From JAPYTK01 sp964401935 (GTDB lineage Bacteria > Myxococcota_A > Polyangia > Polyangiales > Polyangiaceae): a stretch of DNA of 64,000 nucleotides. A program made the position numbers and the translations under genes. This document shows, in pieces, positions 17,944-27,214 of the stretch. The notes beneath the pieces were generated by a model, which did no database searches, was not told the DNA's origin, and saw only the letters and a list, made by a program, of their open reading frames with translations. Positions within the stretch are counted from its first letter, which is position 1. The number at the start of each line of letters is the position of its first letter. The stretch covers positions 1 to 64,000 of the forward strand of contig CAYOAL010000034.1 of the NCBI GenBank assembly GCA_964401935.1, in the 5' to 3' direction.

Positions 17944-19539
17944 TCACCCCACCAGCGCGACCACGGTCTCGTCGCTGCCCGCCTCGAGCGTCATCCCCGC
18001 CGTGGCTTCGATGGCCTCCGCGAGGCGCTCGAGGTCGACGCCGAGGGTGGCCGCGAGCTCCCCGAGCGCCATCCGCGTAGCCCCCATCCGTGCGAAGAGA
18101 GACGCCGCCCGCAGCGCGAGCTCGCGCTTGCCGAGCGTGGCCTCGAGCTCGCCGATGCGCCGGTTTCCGTCCGTGACCCGCTCCCCCAGCGCGCGCACGA
18201 AGGCGCCGGTCCAGGTGTCGAGGCCAAGGGTCTCCGCGAGCGTCGCGCCCGGGACGACGAGGAGCTCCACCTCGGTGAGCGCCTCCACGCTCGCGTTTCG
18301 CGGCTCCCCGGTGAACACCGCGGTCTCCCCGAACACGTCGCCTTCGCCGAGCTCGAACAGCTCGGACCGGCCCCGCTCCGAGCTGCGAAACACCCGGCAG
18401 CGCCCCCGCTTGACGATGTATGCGGCGTCGCCCGGAGAGCCCTCGCGCAAGATGACCGTGCCCGCGCGGAACGACGCGCTCTCGAAGCGGCCGCGACCCC
18501 GCATGATCCCCTGCACCTCGGCTCTGAGCTCGGCCACGCTCTGGTGACGCTCTTCGCGCTCGAGGCGCATGGCCTTCATCGCCACCTCGGCCAGCGCGCG
18601 CGACAGCGGCGTCCGCGTCGCGTCGCTGGGATCGGGGATCCGGGCGAAGCGGGCCAGCCGATGCATCTCCGAGGTGCGCTTGGCCACGTAGGGAGGTCGC
18701 CCGGTGAGGATGCGGTAGAGCACGGCTCCGAGCCCGAACACGTCGGTGCGCGCGTCGATGGAGTCGACGTCGCCCCAAGCCTGCTCGGGGGACATGTAGG
18801 CGAACGTTCCCATCACCACCCCTTGCTCTTCCTCGGGTTGCACCGTGGTGCGCAGCCGCTCGATGGTCGCCCGGGAGTTGGGGGTCTCGTCCTCGCCCAC
18901 CACCTTGGCGATGCCCCAGTCCACGAGGTACACCTGCCCGTGCTCGCCCACCATGATGTTGCTGGGCTTGATGTCGCGGTGAACGACACCGCGGCTGTGG
19001 GCGAAGGACAGCGCGTCGCACACGCGGAGGAACACCTCCATCGGCTCGTCGAGCCACGCCTGCCCGTGGCGCTCGGCTCGAGCCTCGATGAACTCGCCGA
19101 GGGAGCGCCCCGAGATGAGCCGCATCGTGAAGAAGAACGTGCCCGCGTCGTCGCTCCCGAGCTCATACACGGGGACGATGTTGGGGTGCTCGAGCTGGCC
19201 GGTGATCTGCGCCTCCATCAGGAACCGATCGCGCACCGCGAGGTCGTGACTCACCTCCTTGGGGAGCGCCTTGAGGGCGACCGCGCGGCTCAAGCTCCGC
19301 TCGTGGACGCGGTGCACCGCCGACATCCCCCCACGCCCGATCTCCCCCTCGTCGACGAACCGCCCCCCGAGATCGAGCGCTCGGGTCGCCTCCTCGAGGC
19401 GTACGCTCACCTGCTTGTTGGGGCCCACCTCCCCGTGGTCGCGGCGCGTCGTCGCGGCGTCGTCCCCCTGGGGTCGCTCGACGAGGGTGGCCCCCTCGCC
19501 GAGGTGGAGGACGCCCCGCTTCGTGCTCGTCGTGCTCAT
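17944..19539 (-). CDS. Ser/Thr protein kinase with cyclic-nucleotide-binding domain
   Basis: A 531-residue cytosolic protein. The Hanks-type kinase domain (about 60-345) has a glycine loop GEIGRGGMSAV (65-75), Lys90, the catalytic loop HRDIKPSN (187-194, Asp189) and a metal motif that is DWG (208-210) instead of DFG. DWG is seen in some active kinases, so activity is likely. A cNMP-binding domain follows (about 350-440), with the phosphate-cassette-like GDVFGETAVFTGEPRNAS. The C-terminal part (440-531) is helical, with no transmembrane segment. Cyclic nucleotide control of the kinase is inferred from domain order. ATG 19539 chosen. The Sel1 gene lies 32 bp upstream on the same strand and may share its transcript. 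Confidence 0.9.
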   Translation of the reverse strand: MSTTSTKRGVLHLGEGATLVERPQGDDAATTRRDHGEVGPNKQVSVRLEEATRALDLGGRFVDEGEIGRGGMSAVHRVHERSLSRAVALKALPKEVSHDLAVRDRFLMEAQITGQLEHPNIVPVYELGSDDAGTFFFTMRLISGRSLGEFIEARAERHGQAWLDEPMEVFLRVCDALSFAHSRGVVHRDIKPSNIMVGEHGQVYLVDWGIAKVVGEDETPNSRATIERLRTTVQPEEEQGVVMGTFAYMSPEQAWGDVDSIDARTDVFGLGAVLYRILTGRPPYVAKRTSEMHRLARFARIPDPSDATRTPLSRALAEVAMKAMRLEREERHQSVAELRAEVQGIMRGRGRFESASFRAGTVILREGSPGDAAYIVKRGRCRVFRSSERGRSELFELGEGDVFGETAVFTGEPRNASVEALTEVELLVVPGATLAETLGLDTWTGAFVRALGERVTDGNRRIGELEATLGKRELALRAASLFARMGATRMALGELAATLGVDLERLAEAIEATAGMTLEAGSDETVVALVG

Positions 19540-19571
19540 GGAGCCGGCCGCCGCGGTCGCATCCGTCGAGG

Positions 19572-21344
19572 CTAGAGCTGGCTCGCCTTGGAGCAGCACT
19601 CCGAGTCGCCGCTCGCGCACCCGGTCTGGTACGCCTGCTTCGCCTCCGAGGGTCGTCCCGCACCTTGATGCCACTCTCCAAACCGCAGACACGACGGCCC
19701 ATGCTTCGACTCGTAGCAGCCACGCTTTCCCACCTTGGCGGCGAGCGTCGGGTTGGGAGACACGCCCAGCTTGCCCCAGGCCGCGAAGACCAGCGCGTTG
19801 TGGCAGCCCCAGCCCGCCCCGTGGGTGCAGGCCTGCTCGTAGTAGGCGAGCGCCCGCCGCCCATCCACCACCCCCGGCACCCCCTCTTCGTACATGATCC
19901 CGATGTTGGTGCAGGCGAGCCCCGCTCCGTGCGACTCGTCGAGCTTGTGACCGAGCTTGGTGCAGGCGCGCTCGTAGAGCTTCACCGCCTGCATGGGGTC
20001 TTTGGGCACACCGAAGCCCTTCTGGTAGGCCCAGCCGAGGTTGTTGCAGCCGAGCGGCGAGCCGCCGGCGCACCCCATCTCGTAGTACTGGATCATCACC
20101 GGGTAGCTGCCGTTCTTCTCCTCGAAGTAGCCCTTGGACGCGCAGGCCTGGGGATCGCCGCCGTGGCACCCCTTCGCGTAGAAGTGGGTCGCCTGCGGCG
20201 TGCTCTTGGGCACTCCGCGGCCCACCTCGTAGGCCACCCCGAGGCGATGACACGCCCGCCCTTCGCCCGCGTCGCACGCCTTCTGGTGCAGCTCTGCCGA
20301 CATCGTGTAGTCCTTGGCCAGCCCCCCCAGGCCGTACTCGTGCATGTAGGCTTGCCCCCAGCAGCCGAGGTGCGCGCCCCGGTCACAGGCCCGCCGGAAG
20401 AGCTCAGCCGCCCTCTTGTGGTCGTGCTTCGCTCCCCGCAGCCCGTAGAAGTGGAGGAACCCCAGGTTCCCACAGCTCTCGGCGTTCCCCGCGCTGCACT
20501 GCGCCTCGCACTCGGCGGCGTCCTCCGGGTTGCACGTGTACGCACCCGACTTCAAAACGCACTTGCCGGCCGTCATCACGGTGCCACTCGGACAGTCGCC
20601 GCCTTCGATGGCGCGCGCCTCGTCGCGGTCCTTGTCGATCTCCCCGATGCTGCGCAGCTCGAGCCGCAACGCCGCCGAGCAGTTCTCCTGAGGCTCGGCG
20701 CTGTCGGGTCCCACCGAGTAGCAGCTCTTCAACTCGCCGCGCTTCTGTTCGGCGGGAGCCGACTTGAACAGCGCCGTCGCCCCCGGCGCTTCGCCGCGCT
20801 TCCCCCTCGCCATCGCAAAACCGCCGAGATACGCCGTGCGCACGAAGTGGGTGGCGCCGGTGCAGTTGCCCGACAGCTCGCTGCGGGTGACCTCGCGCAC
20901 CGCGGTCCTCCGCTTGCCGGAGTAGACAAGCGCGAGATCCCACGTCTCGCCCCCCGACAGCTTGCCCCCCAGCTCCCCCGCCCGCGCCGGCATGTTCGCT
21001 TGAAGCTCGTCGCCGCTCTCGAACTGGATGAGCTCGGTGGCCGCGTTCTGCCCCAAGTAGCCGTACGCACCCTCCACGGTGCAGTTGGGCAGCACCTCGA
21101 GGCGGTCGCAGGTGTACGCCACCACCACCACGCCGCTGTTCATTCGCTGCACCAAAAAGTCTTGCTGCTTCTGGGGCCAGTCGGCCACGAACGGCAAGGC
21201 GCGCTCGCGCACGGCCCGACACTGGGCCTTGTTCCCCGGCTCGCGGCTCGGATCGTCGGTCTGCGTCTGCGGACCGCCGCAGCCGCTCATCCACACCGAA
21301 AGCGACAAGAGCGCGGTCGCCGCCCACCAACGTGTCACAAACAT
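19572..21344 (-). CDS. Sel1-repeat lipoprotein
   Basis: A 590-residue protein with a signal peptide and lipobox MSGC (Cys22). Residues 25-270 are a novel-looking mixed region with scattered cysteines; from about 285 onward Sel1-like repeats of about 36 residues run to the end, each with a paired cysteine (for example RACDRGAHLGCWGQAYMHE and QKACDAGEGRACHRLG). The Cys-rich Sel1 form is typical of exported helical-repeat proteins stabilised by disulfides. It probably scaffolds envelope protein complexes. ATG 21344 is preceded by AGGA. It lies just upstream of the cNMP-kinase gene on the same strand. Confidence 0.85.
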   Translation of the reverse strand: MFVTRWWAATALLSLSVWMSGCGGPQTQTDDPSREPGNKAQCRAVRERALPFVADWPQKQQDFLVQRMNSGVVVVAYTCDRLEVLPNCTVEGAYGYLGQNAATELIQFESGDELQANMPARAGELGGKLSGGETWDLALVYSGKRRTAVREVTRSELSGNCTGATHFVRTAYLGGFAMARGKRGEAPGATALFKSAPAEQKRGELKSCYSVGPDSAEPQENCSAALRLELRSIGEIDKDRDEARAIEGGDCPSGTVMTAGKCVLKSGAYTCNPEDAAECEAQCSAGNAESCGNLGFLHFYGLRGAKHDHKRAAELFRRACDRGAHLGCWGQAYMHEYGLGGLAKDYTMSAELHQKACDAGEGRACHRLGVAYEVGRGVPKSTPQATHFYAKGCHGGDPQACASKGYFEEKNGSYPVMIQYYEMGCAGGSPLGCNNLGWAYQKGFGVPKDPMQAVKLYERACTKLGHKLDESHGAGLACTNIGIMYEEGVPGVVDGRRALAYYEQACTHGAGWGCHNALVFAAWGKLGVSPNPTLAAKVGKRGCYESKHGPSCLRFGEWHQGAGRPSEAKQAYQTGCASGDSECCSKASQL

Positions 21345-21437
21345 GGCCCATCCTAACGCCGTCCCGGGCCTGGAACGGAGCAAGAATGTGCGCGCCGTGG
21401 GGGGCGACCCCCACGAGGTCGCGCCGCACGCCGAGCC

Positions 21438-21460
21438 ACAACGAGGACATCCGTCGTTGT
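21438..21460. promoter_or_regulatory. Imperfect 23-bp dyad in a divergent intergenic region
   Basis: Arms ACAACGA (21438-21444) and TCGTTGT (21454-21460) are perfect complements, with one extra inner G-C pair; 8 of 11 base pairs match around the centre. It sits between the divergent genes at 21344 (minus) and 21492 (plus), 32 bp before the latter. Candidate operator; no regulator identified. Confidence 0.35.
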
Positions 21461-21491
21461 CACCCCGCTGTCGCGGCCCTACATACCGCGT

Positions 21492-22031
21492 GTGGCAGCT
21501 TCGGACGACGTCTGGGACCGCGCCGCGCGGGCGATGGTGGAGCACTTACTCGCGGATGAGCTCATCGAGCTGCGCCGGGGGACGGTGGCGGCCGGCCTGG
21601 CCGGCGAGCTTGCCGACTTCCTGTCCGCCGCCAGCGACACGGACGTCGACATCTCCGGGGCCGCGATCGCGGAGTGGCTGGAGGAACACGACGGGGTCGA
21701 GGAGATCTTCGCGAGCGACACCGAGCTCGAGGCGGCGCGGCGGCGGTTCTGGGACGCGGCCGAGGCCTTGGGCCCCGAGCCCGAGGCCGGCGCATCCTCC
21801 GACACCGACGCGCTGGCCCGCCTCCGCAGCCTCGAGCTGTTGATGAAGCGGGGCGAGCTCTCCGACGACGACGAAGCGGAGAGCGACTGGGACCCGTCGA
21901 GCGCAGACGACGACGATCTTCCCCTCGGCGAGGACGACGACCCTCGGCTCGAGCAGGGCGCCGAGCACGACAGCGACCACGGCCACCTGCCCGAGGATGA
22001 CGAGCAAGATCTCGAAGAAGACGACTTGTGA
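21492..22031 (+). CDS. Hypothetical acidic protein
   Basis: A 179-residue protein starting at GTG 21492. The first 115 residues look helical ('DVWDRAARAMVEHLLADELIEL', 'DISGAAIAEWLEEHDGVEEIF') and the last 60 are extremely acidic (DDDDLPLGEDDD, DEQDLEEDDL). No known domain is recognised and there is no signal peptide. Acidic tails of this sort often mediate binding to basic partners or metal. It lies 65 bp upstream of the two-domain pseudokinase gene on the same strand and could share its transcript. Confidence 0.65.
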   Translation: MAASDDVWDRAARAMVEHLLADELIELRRGTVAAGLAGELADFLSAASDTDVDISGAAIAEWLEEHDGVEEIFASDTELEAARRRFWDAAEALGPEPEAGASSDTDALARLRSLELLMKRGELSDDDEAESDWDPSSADDDDLPLGEDDDPRLEQGAEHDSDHGHLPEDDEQDLEEDDL

Positions 22032-22096
22032 GCCGCGCCTGCGCGGGAGCCCACCTGGGCCGAGCGTCGGGCGTTGTAGTAACGTGACACGACGAC

Positions 22097-24787
22097 ATGT
22101 CCGAGGGTTACGAGCGCCTGGCCCCCATCGCGAAGAGCTACTACGGCGAGCTCTCGCTCTGTGCCGACGCGCACGGTGAGGTGGTCGCGGTGAGGCGCCT
22201 CGCGACCGGCCACGGCGCCGATCCCCTCGAGGTGCAGCGCATCGCGGAGGGAGCCCGCGACGGGATGGGAAACCTCCACGAGCGCGCGGTGCCGCTCCTC
22301 GACGTTGAAGACGAAGACGGCGTGCTGGTCGTGAGCCAGTACATCGACGGCACCCCCCTCACCACCATCGCGCGCATGCTCACCACGCGCCGCGACTACC
22401 CCACCGAAGCCGCGGCACGCATCGTGGCCGACGCGCTCCAGGGCCTGGCGGGGCTGTCGCGCCACCCGAGCTTCCGCTGCGGAGGCCTGTCGCCGGACGC
22501 GCTGCTCGTCGGCGCGGACGGACGGACGCGGCTCCTGGAGTGGCCGCTCCACGCCTGCTTCGGCAGCCTCCCCGCCCTCGCTCGCCACCAGAACCGCGCC
22601 TCGTATCAGGCGCCCGAGACGATCGACGACCCCGAGTCCATCGACGATCGCGCCGATGTGTTCAGCATGGGCGTCGTGCTCTGGGAGCTCCTCCATCGAC
22701 AGCGCCTGTTCGCGGGGCTGGGATACGACGCGATCGCAGCGCAGGTTCGTGGACGCGAGGTGCCCCGCTACGACGGCGCCGAGGCGCTCGCCGAGGCGCT
22801 GGACAAGGCGCTCCAGCGCGATCGCGACCAGCGCTTCGAAGATCCGGCCGCCTTCGCCGCCGCCCTCGAGGCGGCGGCCCCCGCCGCGGATCACGCTCGC
22901 GTGGCCGACCTGTTCGACGCGCTGGTCGGTTCCCACCCCTCGATTCAGTCGGTGCGTGACGCCGCGCGCGGCAAGCCGATCCAAAAAGCCGACCCTTCAT
23001 CGCAGCGTCACGCCGTGCCTCGCACCACGATGAGCGGAAGGTTCGTGTTCGACGGCGGCGACCGCCCCTCCCTCACGAGCGCGATCCCCGCCGACAGCGT
23101 CCCGCCCCCCTCGCTCGACGTGACCGAGCTGGGGCGACGCGGCCCGCAGCGTCAGATCGGACGCGGTGAGCTCTTTGCAGAGGTGGCGCGCGACGACCTC
23201 GGCAGCACGCACGTGGGCCGCTGGATCGGCGCCGCGGGCTTCGCGCGCCTGATCGCGGTGAACGTTCTGCACGAGACGCTCGCCAACAACTACGCGCTCG
23301 TGGCCGCCTACCTCGGCGATGTACGCGTCATCGCCCGCATCAAGCATCCGAACCTCGTCCCCATCCACGACGTCCTCGAAGACAAAGGCGAGCTGTGCGT
23401 GGTGATGGACCACATCGTGGGGGTGTCGCTGAGCCACCTGTTGCGGCAGCTCCGTCGCAACAAGGAGGCCATGCCCATCGCCGTGGCGTCGCGGATCGTG
23501 TCGGGTGTGCTGCACGGCCTCGATGCGGCCCACCGCTCGAGCGACCAGGGCGGCCGCGTGACCGCGGTGCTCCACCGCAACGTGTGCCCCGAGTCCGTCC
23601 ACATCGGCGTCGACGGCTTCGCCCGACTCCTCGATTTCGGTCTCGCCAGGGGGCTCGAGGCAGGGGGCGTGGAACACAGCGCGTCGCGTCACTACCGCGC
23701 CCCCGAGCAGCTGCGCGGGCAGCCGCCGGATCCGCGAACCGACATCTACGGCGCCTCGGTGCTGGCCTACCAGCTCTTCGTGGGGCGCCGTCCGTTCCAG
23801 GGGACGGGGCTCGACAAGAAGATCCTCCGCGGCAGCCCACCCCGGCCGACGAAGCTTCGCGCCGAGCTCCCGCCCAAGCTCGAGCAGCTCGTGTTGCGCG
23901 GCATGGCGCCCGAGCCCGACGCTCGCTGGGACGACGCGGAGACGATGGCCGAGGCCCTCGATGCGTTGCCTGGCATGGCCTCCCACCGCGAGGTAGGAGA
24001 GTGGGTGCGCAGGGTGGCCCACGACCGCGTCGAGCGGACCGAGCGCCTGCGCCGGGCCATCGAGGGCGCCGCCGTCGTCCTCTCCGCCGACGAGCTCGAC
24101 GATCCGCTGAGCGTCGACGAGGCGGCGCGGGAGTCGATCGCCGAGGCGCGCTTGTTCGCGGCCGATCTGTTCGCGCCATCCCCGAGCACGGGCGATGTCC
24201 CGCCGCGGCTGCCGCAGGCGTCGGAGCGCCCCCAGCGTGTGCCGGCGAGGGCGACGTCGAAGCCGCGTCGGCCCCCCGTCGTGCCCGTGGCGCAAGGCTC
24301 CCCCGACGAAGAGACGACGCCCGACCCCCACTCGACCCGAGAAGCCACCCCCGCCCCATCACCCCCTGCGAGCGCATCGCCTGCGACCGCCAGCCACCCG
24401 ACCCGCACGCTGGCCCTCGTCGCGCTCGCCGCTCTGGCCGTCGGCGGACTCGCCTGGCTGGCCACGCGCGGAGGCGCCCCGCCCGCCGCGGCCCCCGACC
24501 CCACCCTGGAGTCCACAGAGGGGCAGCAAAACGCGCCGAGCGCCGCCCCGCCTCCTCTGCCCGCACCGGCGGCGTCCACCGCGAGCCAGGTCGCGCCATC
24601 GGCAGCGCCCGAGCTCGCCCCCGGCGCCACCGGCGGCGTCCCGAGCGCACCCCAGGGCGTGTGGCCGAGCACGCAGCCCCCTAGCCCACCCTCGTCCTCG
24701 CTCCCCACGTCGTCCGCCGCGCCCGCGCGGAGCGCGGCCGTCCCGAGCGTCACCGAGCCCAAGCCGGTGCTCCCCGAGGACATCTGA
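22097..24787 (+). CDS. Membrane protein with two degenerate kinase domains
   Basis: An 896-residue protein with two protein-kinase folds and one transmembrane helix (771-790). Domain 1 (about 10-262) keeps the APE-like YQAPE and the helix D(V/I)FSMGVVLWE. It has Arg34 where the VAIK lysine belongs, its catalytic loop reads CGGLSPDALLVG (no HRD) and its DFG is replaced by LLEWPL. Domain 2 (about 352-625) keeps DFG (513-515) and RAPEQL, but has Asn389 in place of the lysine and HRN (493-495) in place of HRD. Both domains therefore look catalytically dead and may act as scaffolds or allosteric regulators. The segment 700-770 and the post-membrane tail (791-896) are Pro/Ala/Ser-rich, so a periplasmic sensor domain is absent. 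ATG 22097 follows a 65-bp gap. Confidence 0.85.
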   Translation: MSEGYERLAPIAKSYYGELSLCADAHGEVVAVRRLATGHGADPLEVQRIAEGARDGMGNLHERAVPLLDVEDEDGVLVVSQYIDGTPLTTIARMLTTRRDYPTEAAARIVADALQGLAGLSRHPSFRCGGLSPDALLVGADGRTRLLEWPLHACFGSLPALARHQNRASYQAPETIDDPESIDDRADVFSMGVVLWELLHRQRLFAGLGYDAIAAQVRGREVPRYDGAEALAEALDKALQRDRDQRFEDPAAFAAALEAAAPAADHARVADLFDALVGSHPSIQSVRDAARGKPIQKADPSSQRHAVPRTTMSGRFVFDGGDRPSLTSAIPADSVPPPSLDVTELGRRGPQRQIGRGELFAEVARDDLGSTHVGRWIGAAGFARLIAVNVLHETLANNYALVAAYLGDVRVIARIKHPNLVPIHDVLEDKGELCVVMDHIVGVSLSHLLRQLRRNKEAMPIAVASRIVSGVLHGLDAAHRSSDQGGRVTAVLHRNVCPESVHIGVDGFARLLDFGLARGLEAGGVEHSASRHYRAPEQLRGQPPDPRTDIYGASVLAYQLFVGRRPFQGTGLDKKILRGSPPRPTKLRAELPPKLEQLVLRGMAPEPDARWDDAETMAEALDALPGMASHREVGEWVRRVAHDRVERTERLRRAIEGAAVVLSADELDDPLSVDEAARESIAEARLFAADLFAPSPSTGDVPPRLPQASERPQRVPARATSKPRRPPVVPVAQGSPDEETTPDPHSTREATPAPSPPASASPATASHPTRTLALVALAALAVGGLAWLATRGGAPPAAAPDPTLESTEGQQNAPSAAPPPLPAPAASTASQVAPSAAPELAPGATGGVPSAPQGVWPSTQPPSPPSSSLPTSSAAPARSAAVPSVTEPKPVLPEDI

Positions 24788-24880
24788 GGCGCGCGGCCGC
24801 CGCGTGAGGGGCCGCTCGTCGTCCCAGGTGCCGAGGGCAACGACCATCCACGCGCGCTCGAGCCCGACGAAGCGGCGCGC

Positions 24881-25474
24881 TCACCTCGGCTCGATGATCA
24901 CGTCTCCCTCCACCTCGGAGAGCACGTCGGAGAAGCGTGCCGTGAACACGAAGCGCACCCGATCCGGGGCGTCGGGCTCGGAGTCGGCTTCGACGCGTGC
25001 GTCAAGCGGCACCGTCGATTGTTCCCACGTGAAGCTCCCATCCGCGCCCGCGCAGGCAACGATGGAAGCGTCGAGCGGCTCGAGCGGCTCGAGCGGCGCC
25101 GGCTCGAACAGCTCGTGGAGCTGGAAGGGGAGCGTCACGATCACCATCGAGTCCGGCCCGGTCATGGCGTCGGTCAAGGTCACGGTCGTCCGCCACTCGT
25201 CTTCGACGTAGCTCACGAACGACTGCGGCACGTCGACCGCCCCCAGAGGGCCGAGCCGCCCGAAGTAGGACGCGTCGACGATCGCCGCCTCCCGTCCGTT
25301 TTCTTCGACCTCCCCGCTCGACCCGTCGCTGCCGACGCCGCGACCAGCGAACGGACTCCCGACGTTCTCGCGCCCAGCGAAGCGGTCGCCATAGGGATCG
25401 GCGCAGCCGCTCCCGAGGATGGCGGCAAAGAGCGCCAACACGTTGGCCGACCGACGAGCTCTTCGAAAGTTCAT
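24881..25474 (-). CDS. Hypothetical lipoprotein
   Basis: A 197-residue predicted lipoprotein: signal MNFRRARRSANVLALFAAILGSGC with Cys24 as the lipidation site, an acidic/Ser/Gly-rich stretch to about 60, then a compact all-beta region with 'TLPFQLHELFEPAPLEPLEPL' and a single further cysteine (ACAGADG). The fold is unrecognised. ATG 25474 chosen; GTG 25486 with GGA upstream would add four residues. It is divergent from the sigma-factor gene at 25554 across a 79-bp gap, so they may share control. Confidence 0.65.
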   Translation of the reverse strand: MNFRRARRSANVLALFAAILGSGCADPYGDRFAGRENVGSPFAGRGVGSDGSSGEVEENGREAAIVDASYFGRLGPLGAVDVPQSFVSYVEDEWRTTVTLTDAMTGPDSMVIVTLPFQLHELFEPAPLEPLEPLDASIVACAGADGSFTWEQSTVPLDARVEADSEPDAPDRVRFVFTARFSDVLSEVEGDVIIEPR

Positions 25475-25553
25475 GACGAGCAACACGACGTTTCCTATCC
25501 TCCTGATACGAAGAGCCCGGCCTGTCCCGGGTGTGAGCGCTTTTCTTCGACCC

Positions 25554-26162
25554 ATGACCACGAGCCCTCGCGATCCGAACGACGCGCTCGAGCGCACCAT
25601 CCGCGAGGCCTGCGCGCGTGGCGACGCCAGCGCGGCCACGCAGGCCGCGCTCCGCGGCTATGGCGCCGAGATCCTGGGATATCTCTGCGCGCGCCTCGGC
25701 GACGAGGCGGCGGCGCGGGAGGTCTACAGCGACTTCAGCCTCGATCTTTGGCGCGGCCTCCAGGGCTTCGAGTGGCGCTGTTCGGCGCGCGCGTGGGCGT
25801 ACACCCTCGCGCGGAACGCCGCCCACAAGAGTCTCCGACGCCGCGCCCGTCACGCGCATGCCCCGCTCGAAGCGATCGACGACGTGGCCGCGCCGACCCC
25901 CACCCGCACCCCCACGTTCCTGCGCACGCCGGTCGTACAAGAGATGCGTGCGCTCCGCAGCGAGCTCCGGCCCGACGAGCGCGAGCTGTTGACCCTGCGC
26001 ATCGATCGGCGGCTGAGCTGGCCAGAGCTCGCGGTGGTGCTCGCCGGTAGCGAGCTCGAGGACGAGGAGCTGCGCCGTCACACCGCGCGCCTGCGCCAAC
26101 GCTTTGTGGTCACCAAGGGGCGACTGCGCAAGCTCGCGCGGAAGGCGGGCCTCTTGCAATGA
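25554..26162 (+). CDS. ECF-like sigma-70 family factor
   Basis: A 202-residue sigma factor of the short ECF-like type. Region 2 lies at about 36-100 (GYLCARLGDEAAAREVYSDFSLDLWRGL, then ARAWAYTLARNAA), and region 4 at about 130-195 with 'LRPDERELLTLRIDRRLSWPELA' and a helix-turn-helix that is less conserved ('LRRHTARLRQRFVVTKGRLRKLA'), with an insertion of about ten residues between its helices. No region 1 or 3. It overlaps the next kinase gene by ATGA, so the sigma factor and kinase are translationally coupled. The pair resembles ECF sigma factors controlled by a Ser/Thr kinase rather than a classic anti-sigma factor. Confidence 0.78.
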   Translation: MTTSPRDPNDALERTIREACARGDASAATQAALRGYGAEILGYLCARLGDEAAAREVYSDFSLDLWRGLQGFEWRCSARAWAYTLARNAAHKSLRRRARHAHAPLEAIDDVAAPTPTRTPTFLRTPVVQEMRALRSELRPDERELLTLRIDRRLSWPELAVVLAGSELEDEELRRHTARLRQRFVVTKGRLRKLARKAGLLQ

Positions 26163-27214
26163 CACCGCCCCTGTCTCCCCCCACCGTCCCGACGCCCGAC
26201 CCGAAGAGCTTCACCCCGGCGACCGAAGACCGCTCGTTCGAGGCGCTCCTCGCCCGAGTGGCCCACGTGCCCGACGTCGAGCCCCCCGGCACCCTCGGCC
26301 CCGGCCACCGGCTCACCCCCACCCTCACCCTCGTCCGCGAGCTCGGCACCGGGGGCATGAGCACGGTGTGGGAGGCCACGTGCAGCGCGCTCGGCCGCCG
26401 CGTCGCGGTCAAGGTGCTGCAGCGCCGCACCGGGGCCTACGCGGTGCACGAAGCGGCTGCGCTCGAGCGGCTTCGCCACCCGCGGATCGTGCGGATGTTC
26501 TCGTTCGGGGTCACCGCCGAGGGCCAGGCATACATCGTGATGGAGCTGCTCGGCGGGCACAGTCTCGCCACCGAGGTGCGAGAGCGCGGGCCCCTCGGCC
26601 TCGAGGAGACCTCCGCGCTCGTCGAGCAAGCGGCCGACGCGCTGTCGCACGCCCACGGCGCGGGCCTGCTCCATCGCGACATCAAGCCGAGCAACATCCA
26701 GCTCGTCGACACCGTTCGCGAGCTCGACGTGCGTCTCATCGACTTCGGCATCAGCCACGACGTGCCCTGGTCGACACCTGCGCCCGCGAAGCGCGCGGGT
26801 ACCCCCGGCTACATGAGCCCGGAGCAAGAGCGCGACCCGAGCCGCATCGATGGTCGCGCCGATCTTTGGTCTCTCGCCGCGACCGTCCATTTTGCGCTCA
26901 CCGGCGAGCGCCCCCACCGCGACGCCCGCGCGTCGCTCCCCGTCCCCATCCGCGCCTGGCTCGAGCGCGGGCTCAGCCACGAACCCCGTGATCGTTTCCG
27001 CACCCCCCGGGAGATGGCCGCCGCCTTCACCGCCGCCGCCCGGCTGTGCACCGCGAGCGATCCGCTCACGCGGCTCGGAGAGGTGGCCGCCTGGGATCCC
27101 GCAGCCCGCCCCCTACCGCTCCTCCCCCCGAGCCGCCGAGCTCGCCTTCGCCCCATCGCGTTCCTCGTCGTGCTGTGCGGCGTCGTGCTGTTGTGGGCTC
27201 TCGCCGCACGCTGA
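26159..27214 (+). CDS. Membrane Ser/Thr protein kinase coupled to the sigma factor
   Basis: A 351-residue Hanks-type kinase. The catalytic set is intact: glycine loop ELGTGGMSTV (61-70), Lys85 in RVAVKVL, HRDIKPSN at 172-179 (Asp174), DFG at 195-197 and GTPGYMSPEQ in the activation segment. A single C-terminal transmembrane helix (about 331-349) ends the protein, leaving almost nothing outside; the first 50 residues are Pro-rich. The lobe after the activation loop is short (about 90 residues). The gene starts inside the sigma-factor stop codon, so the kinase may phosphorylate the sigma factor or a partner. The target is inferred, not seen. Confidence 0.88.
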   Translation: MTPPLSPPTVPTPDPKSFTPATEDRSFEALLARVAHVPDVEPPGTLGPGHRLTPTLTLVRELGTGGMSTVWEATCSALGRRVAVKVLQRRTGAYAVHEAAALERLRHPRIVRMFSFGVTAEGQAYIVMELLGGHSLATEVRERGPLGLEETSALVEQAADALSHAHGAGLLHRDIKPSNIQLVDTVRELDVRLIDFGISHDVPWSTPAPAKRAGTPGYMSPEQERDPSRIDGRADLWSLAATVHFALTGERPHRDARASLPVPIRAWLERGLSHEPRDRFRTPREMAAAFTAAARLCTASDPLTRLGEVAAWDPAARPLPLLPPSRRARLRPIAFLVVLCGVVLLWALAAR

